Shown: in pieces, positions 46,220 through 54,823 of the stretch
Position numbering within the stretch: position 1 is the first letter of the stretch
Layout of the letters: each line of letters starts with the position of its first letter
Source: Rhodanobacter panaciterrae
GTDB taxonomy: Bacteria; Pseudomonadota; Gammaproteobacteria; Xanthomonadales; Rhodanobacteraceae
Length of the DNA stretch: 64,000 nucleotides
Assembly (NCBI RefSeq): GCF_014651895.1
Contig: NZ_BMXT01000002.1
Coordinates: forward strand, 372,001 to 436,000
Direction: 5' to 3'
Position numbers and translations under genes: made by a program
Notes under the pieces: generated by a model
The model's database searches: none
What the model saw: only the letters and a program-made list of their open reading frames with translations
Told to the model about the DNA's origin: nothing

Positions 46220-49200
46220 TTACCAGTCGTACTTGGCGCTGAACTGCACGTAGCGCGGCGCTTCCAACCCCAACGGCAAGTTGTAGGTTGTACGCGGCGA
46301 AGCTGTCGAGCCGTATGGCGCGTTGAACTGGGTAACGTTCTGCTCGTCGAGCACGTTGTGAACCTGTACCTGGAAGCTCAGGTGCTTGCCGGCCCATTCC
46401 GGTATGTAGTTCACGCTCAGGTTGAGCTGATGGATCCACGGCGTATTGCCCAAGGCGCCCGGAGGCGACGCCTGGCCACCGCACCAGTGGTAGGCATTGC
46501 CATAACCGATCGGATCCGGGATTTGAGTCGGACCGAAAGTGTTGCCCAAGCAGACCAACGGAGCACCCGACTGGATGATCACGAGTCCGCTGACCAGCCA
46601 TTCCGGCGTGATCGCATAGGTGCCGTAGGCTTTCAGCGTGTGCCGGTGCGAGTTAGCCTGCTCGCCGTTGGAATTCTGCATCAGCTCGGGGAAGTCCCAC
46701 GCCTCGGTGATCGAGCCGGACTGGCCGCCACCGGCAAAGCCCGAAGCGTTGGAGATCTGGCCGAGCGTCGAATCGGTCGGACCTTCCGTGGTGCCGTAGC
46801 TCTTGGCGAACACGTAATCGATCTTGCCCATCCACTTGCCGTCCCACGGATGTTCCAGGGCCTCTTCCAGGCTGTAGTACTTGCGGGTGGCCGGCGGGTA
46901 GCCATTGAGCACCGTACCCTGCACCGTCTTCGGATCCCAAAGGTAGGTGAAGTAACTGCCGTCAGGATTCTGACCGCGGATGATGTTGGTGCGACCCGGA
47001 TTGACCAGCGTGTCGAAAGGCGCGGTGGTGATGCCTGCGCCCACGTCATCGACGATATTCTTCATCGTCGAGTAGGACGCTTGCGAGGTCCACACCAAGC
47101 CGAGAGTGCCCAGCTGCTTCTGGAAGCCCAGCACGAACTTGTCTTCGTACTCCGGCTTCAAATCGACCGAGGCGACCGTTTTCGGATCCTTCGGCTGACC
47201 GTACTCGCCGTCGGCCGAGAATGGCGTCTTGCTGGCGAAGATCGGGGTCAGACCTTGCGGAATACCATTCGCGTCGATGGAAGCGTAGGTGTAGTACGAG
47301 TTGACGTAGCTGTTGGCACCCGCCGTACGCACACCCAACCCAGAGGGCAGGGCCAGATAGTAACGACCCACGTTGCCGTACAGCTTGGAGGTGCTGTCGC
47401 CGAAGATATCCCAGCTGAAGCCCAAACGCGGTGCCCACTGCGGAGTGGTCTGCCTGACGTAAGCGATCATCTGCGGGTTGTAGTTGGTGAACTGGTCGTT
47501 GCGCAGACCGAGGTTCAGCAACAGGTTTGGCGTAGCCTGCCAGTTGTCCTCGACATACTGCGCTTTCTGCTCCACCGTGAAGTTCGACGCGCCGCCGTAC
47601 ACAATCTTGTTGACGTAATAGCCGCCAGCGCCATTGGCATAATTTACGGGGTTGTCGACATAGTCCCCCTGCGGATTGGTCAGCAGGTGATCCGTCGGCA
47701 CCAAGCTTGGCGCCTTGTCGTACACCCAGTAGTAGCCCGGGCCGGCAGAGATGCTGCCATCGCCATGGTCAACACTGCGCACGTTGTCGATACCGAATTT
47801 CACATCATGCTGGGCGGTAACCTTCCACTCCATGTCGATACGGAGGTTCGACTGGCTTGACGTGTGACCCGGATTGGGCAGAGTCGTGGGGTTGTTATTG
47901 AAACCGCCGTAACCCGGGGCATTCGGGTTCTGCTGCGTGGGAGTTACACCCGCCAGCAACGGGTCGAAGCCCGCGTAAGCCTGCTGGTAGTCGAAGTACG
48001 TGCTCTTCATCTTGCCGTACAGCACGCTGAGCGTGAGGTTATCGGTGATGTACGAGGTGTACTTCAGGATGCCGACCTTGAACTTGTTCGAGTAAAGCGT
48101 ATTGGCGGACTGGAAACCGCCCGTCTTGTTCGTGGTGTAGTCGTAGCCGTAAGTATTGCTGAAGTTCTGCAGAACCTTGCTCGAGATACCCGTGAGTTCA
48201 AGGATGTTGCTGTCGTTGATGTTCCAGTCCAACTTGCCGTAAAACTTGGGCAAGGAACTGCCACTGGAGGTGTAGGTAGGCGCAGTAACCGCGCCAACAG
48301 TCTTGCTGTTGGTGTGCTCGGCTTCGGCTGTGATGTAGAAGAACAGCTTGTCCTTGATCAGAGGACCCGAAATGTAGGCGTCGTAGATCGTGGCCCAGTC
48401 GCTGTCCTTCTGGCGATTAGTATAGATATCGCCGTATTCCTTGCCCGGCGTGGTCGAACGGGGATTGTTATAATTGATGTTGTCGTAGTTGCCTTCCGCC
48501 CAACTCGGCTGCACGGACACATAGGCGCCGGCATGGAACTCGTTACCACCACGTTGGCCCACCTGGCTGATCACGCCGCCGGTGGAACGGCCGTATTCGG
48601 CGCCGTAGCCTGAGGTAATGGTTTGCTGTTCGGCAATGGCGAAATACGGCAGGGCGATGCCGCCAGCGTTGCCCACCGGATCAGTGGTATTGAAGCCGTT
48701 GATATAGTAGGCATTCTCCACCACCGAGTCGCCGCTGAACGAGAGCAGCGGTGTGCCCGCCGGGCCGGTACCCAAGACGCTGGCGCCGCTGGCCGTACCG
48801 GGTGCCAGCAATGCAATGCCTTCGGCACTGGCTGCCACCGGCAACACTTTCAGATCCTGGGCAGAGATCACCGAGCTCTGGCGGGTTGAGGACACATCGA
48901 TCGCGGGAAGCGAGTTGGCCGTGACCGTGACGCTGGAGAGGTTCTGGGCATTGTTGCTGTTGGCGGCGCCGGCGAACGGTACCTGGGTACCACCACTCAC
49001 GCTCACCGTAACACCGCTCTGCGTGGAAGCCACCTGGCCGTTGTTGACCAGCGAAACGGTATATTTGCCCACCGGCAGGCTGCCGACGCTGTAATGACCG
49101 CTGCTGTCAACCGCCACTTCACGGGTGAGCCCGGTCTGGTTGTTGACGACTCTGACGGTTTCACCAGTTGCTACCGGGGCGGTGCCGAAGATCGATCCCG

Positions 49201-49315
49201 TGGTGGACTGTGCAAGCACATGCCCGGAAAAACCAAAGCCCATGGCAACAGCCACGGCCAAAGCGGTATGACGTACGTACGCTTTTTTAATATGCGTCAA
49301 TTTTTTACTGTTCAT
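46220..49315 (-). CDS. Oar-like TonB-dependent outer-membrane receptor
   Basis: A 1031-residue TonB-dependent receptor with signal peptide (about 1-36, ending in HVLAQ), a carboxypeptidase-regulatory-like beta-sandwich (about 37-115, TGLTREVAVDSSGHYSVGSLPVGKYTVSLV), a plug domain (SSVISAQDLKVLPVAA… GYGAEYGRSTGGVISQVGQRGG) and a 22-strand barrel ending VQFSAKYDW (C-terminal aromatic). This is the Oar (Myxococcus outer-membrane) class. The substrate is unknown. Neighbouring hydroxylase and sulfotransferase suggest a modified peptide or oligosaccharide. A long AT-richer leader region lies upstream. Confidence 0.93.
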   Translation of the reverse strand: MNSKKLTHIKKAYVRHTALAVAVAMGFGFSGHVLAQSTTGSIFGTAPVATGETVRVVNNQTGLTREVAVDSSGHYSVGSLPVGKYTVSLVNNGQVASTQSGVTVSVSGGTQVPFAGAANSNNAQNLSSVTVTANSLPAIDVSSTRQSSVISAQDLKVLPVAASAEGIALLAPGTASGASVLGTGPAGTPLLSFSGDSVVENAYYINGFNTTDPVGNAGGIALPYFAIAEQQTITSGYGAEYGRSTGGVISQVGQRGGNEFHAGAYVSVQPSWAEGNYDNINYNNPRSTTPGKEYGDIYTNRQKDSDWATIYDAYISGPLIKDKLFFYITAEAEHTNSKTVGAVTAPTYTSSGSSLPKFYGKLDWNINDSNILELTGISSKVLQNFSNTYGYDYTTNKTGGFQSANTLYSNKFKVGILKYTSYITDNLTLSVLYGKMKSTYFDYQQAYAGFDPLLAGVTPTQQNPNAPGYGGFNNNPTTLPNPGHTSSQSNLRIDMEWKVTAQHDVKFGIDNVRSVDHGDGSISAGPGYYWVYDKAPSLVPTDHLLTNPQGDYVDNPVNYANGAGGYYVNKIVYGGASNFTVEQKAQYVEDNWQATPNLLLNLGLRNDQFTNYNPQMIAYVRQTTPQWAPRLGFSWDIFGDSTSKLYGNVGRYYLALPSGLGVRTAGANSYVNSYYTYASIDANGIPQGLTPIFASKTPFSADGEYGQPKDPKTVASVDLKPEYEDKFVLGFQKQLGTLGLVWTSQASYSTMKNIVDDVGAGITTAPFDTLVNPGRTNIIRGQNPDGSYFTYLWDPKTVQGTVLNGYPPATRKYYSLEEALEHPWDGKWMGKIDYVFAKSYGTTEGPTDSTLGQISNASGFAGGGQSGSITEAWDFPELMQNSNGEQANSHRHTLKAYGTYAITPEWLVSGLVIIQSGAPLVCLGNTFGPTQIPDPIGYGNAYHWCGGQASPPGALGNTPWIHQLNLSVNYIPEWAGKHLSFQVQVHNVLDEQNVTQFNAPYGSTASPRTTYNLPLGLEAPRYVQFSAKYDW

Positions 49316-49775
49316 TAGATAGTTTCCCCAGCGGCCAGAACTCGAAAAAGTAAATGCAAGTAACTGATTTCAACCCAAAAACAGCCATGTATCGAGGTAT
49401 CCAAATAGCATGGCCATGAAGCATGTTAGCAATTTGTTCTGCAGACACACTAAGGTCAGGGATAACGGAAAGTCAACAACGTTATATTGCGATTATGTCG
49501 CATATATTTGCGCACCCGCAGGATGACATGGGCATCATCGCAAAATATTACGATTCTGCGGCTAGCCATACCGGTTTGAAGGTCGCCTCATTAAGTTGGC
49601 CCAAGATAACCATCAACTAATCGAAGCAATTTCTCACGAAATCAGTCTTGCCTCTATCTGGCTTTTTCTTGATTTCGCCATCGCAGCGCAGACATCTCGC
49701 TTTGCCAGCCGCCCAACACCACCCCCTCATCACATGATTTCGAGTCAAAAACGGCCAGTGAAAACGTCCGGTTGA
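49316..49775. other. AT-rich intergenic region before the TonB receptor
   Basis: About 460 bases with clearly lower GC than the surroundings. It must contain the receptor promoter (leftward); TTGACT followed 17 bases on by TTAGTG (49473-49445) is a weak candidate. A 65-codon rightward frame (49423-49620) has no ribosome-binding site and no recognisable sequence. Lower GC suggests recent acquisition of the region. Confidence 0.4.
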
Positions 49776-51137
49776 TCACGGTCGATTTATCTGGATAACT
49801 TGCTCGGACATGCTCTTGCCATCAGCATTCCTGGCCCTCAGCCGATATCGACCAGGGTACAGGTACAGTTTGCTGTTGGCGTTGGGCTCGGTGAATGCAT
49901 AAACATCAGCCGAAGTGGCATCGGCCGACTCGTCGATGTAATGGGCGCTTATCAAGCAGGGAGACTGCTTTCTGCACTGCTCAGTACTAATAGGGAACGG
50001 GTAGCGTTGCCCATTCAGAGTCAACCACTTCGGCCGCTGCATTTCATTGGGCGCTATCAACATGCCTGAGACAAGGCGCAGGCGTCCGGCGTCAGAGACG
50101 TTCTCGATTGTCCTCCCTCCGCCGCTCCATTTTTCATCACCAAAGGTTTTCACATCGAGGGCAATCGGCAAGATCACGTTAAGGTCGTAAAGCTTCGGCA
50201 GAGCACTCCATGGTTTGCCGGTGACGGAGTTGATCAAGACTTCAGCTGACTGTGTGGGAAACCGCTGCATCAGCACATGGTAGTCATCTGAAGTATCCGG
50301 ACCGGACTCTAGAAACTGAGTCTGGTCAATTGACAGTGGATCGAGACCTGTCAACTTCGCCAGCTTCATTGCCATCGGTTCGACGTTGTTGAGACGTCCA
50401 CTGGCCTTGTCGATGTGCGCATAGCCGGCATGTACGAAAAGGCGCGCCCCAGGGTCCTTGGCGAACACTTTCTGATACAGGCTCTCTGCCTGTGCGGCAT
50501 CACGTGCCTGCGGGTCGAGAATAGAACTGTCGTAGGGCACGAGAATGAAACCCAGCCGGATCGCTTCGCGTACGATCTCGCCATACAAAGGCTCTTGCAG
50601 GTATTCGGTGCCGCTGGTCTTTACTGGATAGCCCCGCCGAGTCAGGCTGGGGTCATCATCTCCCAGCGCCTCGGCCGCAAAGTAGGTAAACCCTAGTGCA
50701 CGCAAGCGCGGTAACAGCGCCAGCGTGAGCTCGCGGGTTTGCGCGTTGTGGTGAGCCTCGTTGATCATCACGATGCGGCGATCGGTGGCGAGCTTCGTGA
50801 TGACGTCGACTGCGTCCGCGCCTTTCCACTCATCCTGGTTGGGCAGAACCAGATCGAGTGGCCGCTCGCTCGTGAGCGGAAAACTCAACACAGCCTGGTT
50901 GTACAGCCCCAGTTCGTCCAGTGAGAACGAGCGGAACTGTCCGGCCACCACCTGATCCGATGCGGAAAGATGCGGCATGGTCCGCACGAGATATTGGTAA
51001 CGGGCGAGCTGGTTGGGCTGTCGCCGCAGCGCGCGGAACAGGTCAAGCTCGGACTGATCGTACGATTGCGCAATCACGCCCATCGAAATCAGAGATGCCA
51101 TCAGACATACGAGCAGGTTGAAAATTCTTTTCGCCAT
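49776..51137 (-). CDS. Exported ChaN/erythromycin-esterase-like protein
   Basis: A 453-residue exported protein with signal peptide MAKRIFNLLVCLMASLISMGVIA. The mature part contains the segment IVMINEAHHNAQTRELTLALLPRLRALGFTYFAAEAL, resembling the ChaN/TIKI/erythromycin-esterase fold (GExHH-type metal or catalytic site), followed by YLQEPLYGEIVREAIRLGF, VHAGYAHIDK and a beta-rich C-terminus. No exact family was assigned. Its codon use and base content are less GC-rich than its neighbours. Isolated between two non-coding stretches. Confidence 0.65.
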   Translation of the reverse strand: MAKRIFNLLVCLMASLISMGVIAQSYDQSELDLFRALRRQPNQLARYQYLVRTMPHLSASDQVVAGQFRSFSLDELGLYNQAVLSFPLTSERPLDLVLPNQDEWKGADAVDVITKLATDRRIVMINEAHHNAQTRELTLALLPRLRALGFTYFAAEALGDDDPSLTRRGYPVKTSGTEYLQEPLYGEIVREAIRLGFILVPYDSSILDPQARDAAQAESLYQKVFAKDPGARLFVHAGYAHIDKASGRLNNVEPMAMKLAKLTGLDPLSIDQTQFLESGPDTSDDYHVLMQRFPTQSAEVLINSVTGKPWSALPKLYDLNVILPIALDVKTFGDEKWSGGGRTIENVSDAGRLRLVSGMLIAPNEMQRPKWLTLNGQRYPFPISTEQCRKQSPCLISAHYIDESADATSADVYAFTEPNANSKLYLYPGRYRLRARNADGKSMSEQVIQINRP

Positions 51138-51703
51138 GGCTATCGATCAATAAAGGGCAATGGCCGAAGCGTGCGCGCGAAATATCCACTCGACAAGTAC
51201 CCGCTGGACGGATACGTCACGTTATCGAAGTTCGAAACGCTCTTGCTCATGGCTTGGTCGACATCTCAGTCTAGGCCATGCACTGTGCCTTGCCATGCTT
51301 GATCAGGTCCATATCGCATTCCTTGTGTTTTTAAGGGACGTCGAATAGCCCGTTTTACTGTCATTCCCGCGAAAGCGGGAATTCATTGGCGCTCTCTCGG
51401 CGATCAAAGTGGATTCCCGCTTTCGCGGGAATCCGACTGCGTGAGTTTTCGAGATGTCCTTTATTTGTGGTGCGGCAACACCTTTTATTACGGTTCACAT
51501 TGAACAGCTTCACGCACAGGTTTTCATGAACGACCACGAAGGTCCAGATACGGCTCATCACTGCATCGACCAGTAGGGCGTGGCACACCGATGACTAACC
51601 ATCGGCAACAGCTGCCTTGAACAGTTCGATCACTCTCCTGATTCCAAGACAACTGTATCGGGGCATGTAGCCGCCTTCCAACCTGCGGCAAATTGGCATC
51701 CGG
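51138..51703. other. Non-coding stretch with a REP-type repeat pair
   Basis: About 565 bases without a supported gene. It holds the two inverted palindromes at 51363-51432 and, at 51180-51209, a two-unit imperfect tandem repeat (each unit could encode KYPLD; the units differ only at third codon positions). The reading frame through the palindromes (RIPAKAGIH) is a product of the repeat. The region may be the remnant of a lost gene. Confidence 0.5.
51363..51432. repeat. REP-type pair: two facing ATTCCCGC…GCGGGAAT palindromes
   Basis: Copy 1 (51363-51382) is ATTCCCGC-GAAA-GCGGGAAT. Copy 2 (51413-51432) is ATTCCCGC-TTTC-GCGGGAAT, the exact reverse complement of copy 1. The two face each other across 30 bases, the layout of a bacterial interspersed mosaic element (REP doublet). 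This element type is common in beta- and gammaproteobacteria. Confidence 0.88.
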
Positions 51704-52495
51704 TCATTCCGTCTCGATCTCTTCCTCAAACCGCAGATGCTTCACGCTGCGCCCGTTGCGGCGCACCAGCTTGAGTGCCTCGATGCCGATCTTGATATGC
51801 GCCTCGACAAACTGCGAGGTGATGTTGCGATCACTGGCCTCGGTCTTCACCCCTTCCGGAATCATCGGCTGATCGGATACCAGCAGCAGCGCGCCGCATG
51901 GGATCCGGTTGGCGAAGCCGGCGGCAAAGATAGTGGCGGTTTCCATGTCCACCGCCATGCAACGGGTACGCCGCAGATAGTCCTTGAAGGTGTCGTCGTG
52001 TTCCCACACGCGGCGGTTGGTGGTGTACACCGTACCGGTCCAGTAATCGTGGCCGAGGTCGCGGATCATGGTGGAAACCGCGCGCTGCAGCTGGAACGCC
52101 GGCAATGCCGGGACTTCGGGCGGCAGGTAGTCGTTGCTGGTGCCTTCGCCGCGGATCGCCGCGATCGGCAGTACCAGGTCGCCGAGCTGATTCTTCTTCT
52201 TGAGACCGCCGCACTTGCCCAGGAACAGCGCGGCATGGGGTTCGATCGCGCTGAGCAGATCCATCACGGTGGCCGCATTGGGACTGCCCATGCCGAAGTT
52301 GATCAGGGTGATGCCGTCGGCAGTGGCGTTCGGCATCGGCCGGTCGCGCCCCTGCACTTCCACCCCGTGCCATTGCGCGAACAGCTCCACGTAATGACCG
52401 AAGTTGGTCAGCAGGATGTGTTCACCGAATTGTTCCAGCGCCGTGCCGGTGTAGCGCGGCAGCCAGTTGGAGACGATTTCTTGCTTGCTTTTCAT
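51704..52495 (-). CDS. amn: AMP nucleosidase
   Basis: A 263-residue enzyme that splits AMP to adenine and ribose 5-phosphate, controlling the purine pool. It has the nucleoside phosphorylase fold (NFGMGSPNAATVMDLL, LFLGKCGGLKKKNQLGDLVLP, MAVDMETATIFAAGF). It corresponds only to the catalytic part of the 484-residue E. coli Amn; the N-terminal regulatory domain is absent, a known short form. Divergent from the DegV gene. Confidence 0.87.
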   Translation of the reverse strand: MKSKQEIVSNWLPRYTGTALEQFGEHILLTNFGHYVELFAQWHGVEVQGRDRPMPNATADGITLINFGMGSPNAATVMDLLSAIEPHAALFLGKCGGLKKKNQLGDLVLPIAAIRGEGTSNDYLPPEVPALPAFQLQRAVSTMIRDLGHDYWTGTVYTTNRRVWEHDDTFKDYLRRTRCMAVDMETATIFAAGFANRIPCGALLLVSDQPMIPEGVKTEASDRNITSQFVEAHIKIGIEALKLVRRNGRSVKHLRFEEEIETE

Positions 52496-52699
52496 GGAAA
52501 TAAGTACTCGTACGCGTTACCGGCGACGCCACGCCAGCTGGATACCGTCTTTATGATCACCTCATATTAGAGGCTGATCGCGACCAGCGGAACGGCCCGC
52601 TGGCTGCTCAAACGATCCGGCTTGGGCAACTTTCGGTTGACGCCGCAGTCCCTCTTTGCATGTTATGTTCGTTTTGCCATTCATGACGGGGGAAACGTG

Positions 52700-53644
52700 A
52701 TGCGCATGGGCCTGGCCATTGATGCTTCCTGCGACTTGTCGCAGGAATTTCTGCAGAAGCACAACGTCACGATCATGCCGATCACGGTGAAGGTGGATCG
52801 CGAAACCTTCATGGATGACCGCCGGCCCGAGGAGCTTCAGCGCTTCATCGACCGCCGACTCGGCAGCCGTAGCCACTCCGCTGAAACCGAACCATGTCCG
52901 GTGGAAGACATCCAGAAGCTGTTTCTCGACAAGCTGGTGCTGGAGCAGGATTGCGTGTTCTGTCTGACCATCACGGCCACCCGCAGCCCGATCAACGAGC
53001 ATGTGAACCGCGCCAGTTTCGCCATTCTCAAGAACTATCGTCAGGTGCGCGAACAGGCCGCCATCCCTGGCCCGTTCATGATGCGTGTGGTCGACACCCG
53101 GAATGTCTTTGCGGGAACCGTGCCGGCCATTTATGAGGCGGCGCGGCTGATCGCCGCCGATCAGCCGCCGGCGGCGATCCGCGAACGCCTCACCCATATC
53201 GCCAACAACAGTTACGGCTACATGTTGCCGCGCGATCTGATCCACTTGCGCAACCGCATCAAGAAGCGGGGCGATCGCAGCGTCAGCCTGTTCAGTGCGA
53301 TGGTCGGCACCGCGCTGGACATCAAGCCGCTGCTGCGCTGTTTCCGCGGCGAGACCGGACCGGTCGGCAAGGTGCGTGGTTTCGATCATGGCGCCGAGAT
53401 GCTGTTCGGCTATGCCACGCAACGGGTGCGCGCCGGCCTGCTGGTGCCGGTGGTCTGCGTCAGTTACGGCGGCGACCTGGCCGTGCTGACCCATCTGCCG
53501 GGATATGCCGAGTTGCGTGCAGCCTGCGAGGAATGCGGTGTGGAGCTGATGGAAGCGCCGATGAGCATTACCGGCATGGTCAACGTGGGCGAAGGCGCCG
53601 TGACGCTGGGCTTCGCCGCCGAGGAACACGTCGCCGAGTTCTGA
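52700..53644 (+). CDS. DegV family protein (fatty-acid binding)
   Basis: A 314-residue DegV/FakB-like protein: the start MRMGLAIDASCDLSQEFLQKHNVTIMPI, then VDTRNVFAGTVPAIYEA and a C-terminal domain (MVGTALDIKPLLRCFRGETGPVGKVRG) are typical. DegV proteins bind a fatty acid and present it to a kinase such as FakA. Start ATG 52700 follows GGGGGAAACGTG. No FakA partner is in the window. Confidence 0.88.
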   Translation: MRMGLAIDASCDLSQEFLQKHNVTIMPITVKVDRETFMDDRRPEELQRFIDRRLGSRSHSAETEPCPVEDIQKLFLDKLVLEQDCVFCLTITATRSPINEHVNRASFAILKNYRQVREQAAIPGPFMMRVVDTRNVFAGTVPAIYEAARLIAADQPPAAIRERLTHIANNSYGYMLPRDLIHLRNRIKKRGDRSVSLFSAMVGTALDIKPLLRCFRGETGPVGKVRGFDHGAEMLFGYATQRVRAGLLVPVVCVSYGGDLAVLTHLPGYAELRAACEECGVELMEAPMSITGMVNVGEGAVTLGFAAEEHVAEF

Positions 53645-53667
53645 GGGTGCTTGATAGATTCCGCCGC

Positions 53668-54450
53668 TCAGAAACCGTAGTTCAGGAACCCGCCATCCAC
53701 CGCCAGCACCTGGCCGGTGATGTAACTGGCTGCCGGCAGGCACAGGAACGCGATCGCGGCGGCCACTTCCTCGGGCTCGCCGATCCGCTTGAGCGGGGTG
53801 TGATCGAGCACCTCGTCCAGGTAATCGGCGTCCGCCAATGCCGGCTCCGAACGTTGGGTGCGGATGTACCACGGTGCCACCGCGTTGACGCGGATGCCGT
53901 CCACCGCCCACTCGGCCGCCAGATTGCGGGTGAGCTGGTGCAGCGCCGCCTTGCTCATGCCGTACGGCGAACCGGTGCGCACATGCGTGACCGCCGACAC
54001 CGAGCCTACGTTAACGATCGCCGCATTCGCATGCTGCACCAGCTGCGGATGCGCCAGCCGGCACATCTCGAACGCGGAGAACAGGTTCTGCTCGAACACC
54101 TTGCGGTATTCGTCTTCGCGATAGTCGAGCGTGGCCTTGGGCTGGTTGCCGCCGGCGTTGTTGATCAGCAGCGAGACCGGCGCACCCAGATCGGCGATCC
54201 AGTCGAACACGGCCATGCGCTCCTCGGCTTCGGTCAGATCGGCGCCGAATGCCAGCACCTCGATACCAGCGAATTCGTCGGCCAGCTCCACCCGCACCTG
54301 TTCGAGATAGTCCTCGTCGCGCGCCACCAACAGCAGGTCGGCCCCCAAGCCGGCCAGTTCGCGCGCGGTGGCGTAGCCGATGCCCTTGCTGGCACCGGTG
54401 ATCAGGGCGGTATGGCCTTGCAGCTGCCAGGCGTCGATGCGGCTGTTCAT
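53668..54450 (-). CDS. Short-chain dehydrogenase/reductase (tropinone-reductase-like)
   Basis: A 260-residue NAD(P)-dependent oxidoreductase. The cofactor motif TGASKGIG (about 18-25), NNAGG, the catalytic Ser, Tyr and Lys (VGSVSA, YGMSKAA) and the C-terminal GQVLAVDGGF are all in place. The DLTEAEERMAVF spacing resembles tropinone reductase-type SDRs. Substrate unknown. Confidence 0.92.
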   Translation of the reverse strand: MNSRIDAWQLQGHTALITGASKGIGYATARELAGLGADLLLVARDEDYLEQVRVELADEFAGIEVLAFGADLTEAEERMAVFDWIADLGAPVSLLINNAGGNQPKATLDYREDEYRKVFEQNLFSAFEMCRLAHPQLVQHANAAIVNVGSVSAVTHVRTGSPYGMSKAALHQLTRNLAAEWAVDGIRVNAVAPWYIRTQRSEPALADADYLDEVLDHTPLKRIGEPEEVAAAIAFLCLPAASYITGQVLAVDGGFLNYGF

Positions 54451-54572
54451 GCGTGCAGCTTAAAACGTCGCTTCCGGCGCGCATAGCGCGGGCGACGGTT
54501 TTGCCAACACCGATGCTTGCTTGCGCCCGGGCGTGGCGGGACACTGGCTCGTCACTTCGCGCGAGAACCGCC

Positions 54573-54776
54573 ATGAAGACGCTGCCGATCCTGCTCTGCG
54601 TACTTGCCCTCGGCGCCTGCTCCGGCAAACCGCCGGAGCCGAAGGCCAAACCGGCCGATGTCGCCACCCCGTTCGACGCGCTGAAGGCGGACGAGCAGCG
54701 CGCCAAGGACGTGCAGAAAGTCGTCGACAAACAGGCCGACGAACAGCGCAAGCAGATCGAGGCGCAGGGGCAGTAG
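54573..54776 (+). CDS. Small lipoprotein
   Basis: A 67-residue lipoprotein: MKTLPILLCVLALGAC with the lipobox LGAC, then a short, highly charged helical tail (DALKADEQRAKDVQKVVDKQADEQRKQIEAQ). ATG 54573 follows GAGAACCGCC. It is probably anchored in the outer membrane. Its coiled-coil tail suggests a structural or partner-binding role, which is inference. Confidence 0.7.
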   Translation: MKTLPILLCVLALGACSGKPPEPKAKPADVATPFDALKADEQRAKDVQKVVDKQADEQRKQIEAQGQ

Positions 54777-54777
54777 C

Positions 54778-54798
54778 GCCCCGGATCAAGTCCGGGGC
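54778..54798 (+). terminator. Hairpin after the small lipoprotein
   Basis: GCCCCGGA (54778-54785), TCAAG, TCCGGGGC (54791-54798): a perfect 8-bp stem that begins two bases after the stop codon. There is no T run, so it may be a terminator or a REP-like element. Confidence 0.5.
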
Positions 54799-54823
54799 AC
54801 TCCTACAAGTCATTGATGGCTGC

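Noticed and set aside
49423-49620. 65-codon frame with AKYYDSAA, a possible tyrosine-sulfation-like peptide near the sulfotransferase
   Set aside because: No ribosome-binding site, no signal peptide and no recognisable family. The motif alone is weak evidence.
51363-51432. Possible CRISPR remnant (two repeats)
   Set aside because: The units are palindromes in opposite orientation, not direct repeats with spacers, and no cas genes are near.
51361-51588. 75-codon leftward frame through the REP pair
   Set aside because: Its C-terminal part (RIPAKAGIH) is just the translated repeat; no family match for the rest.
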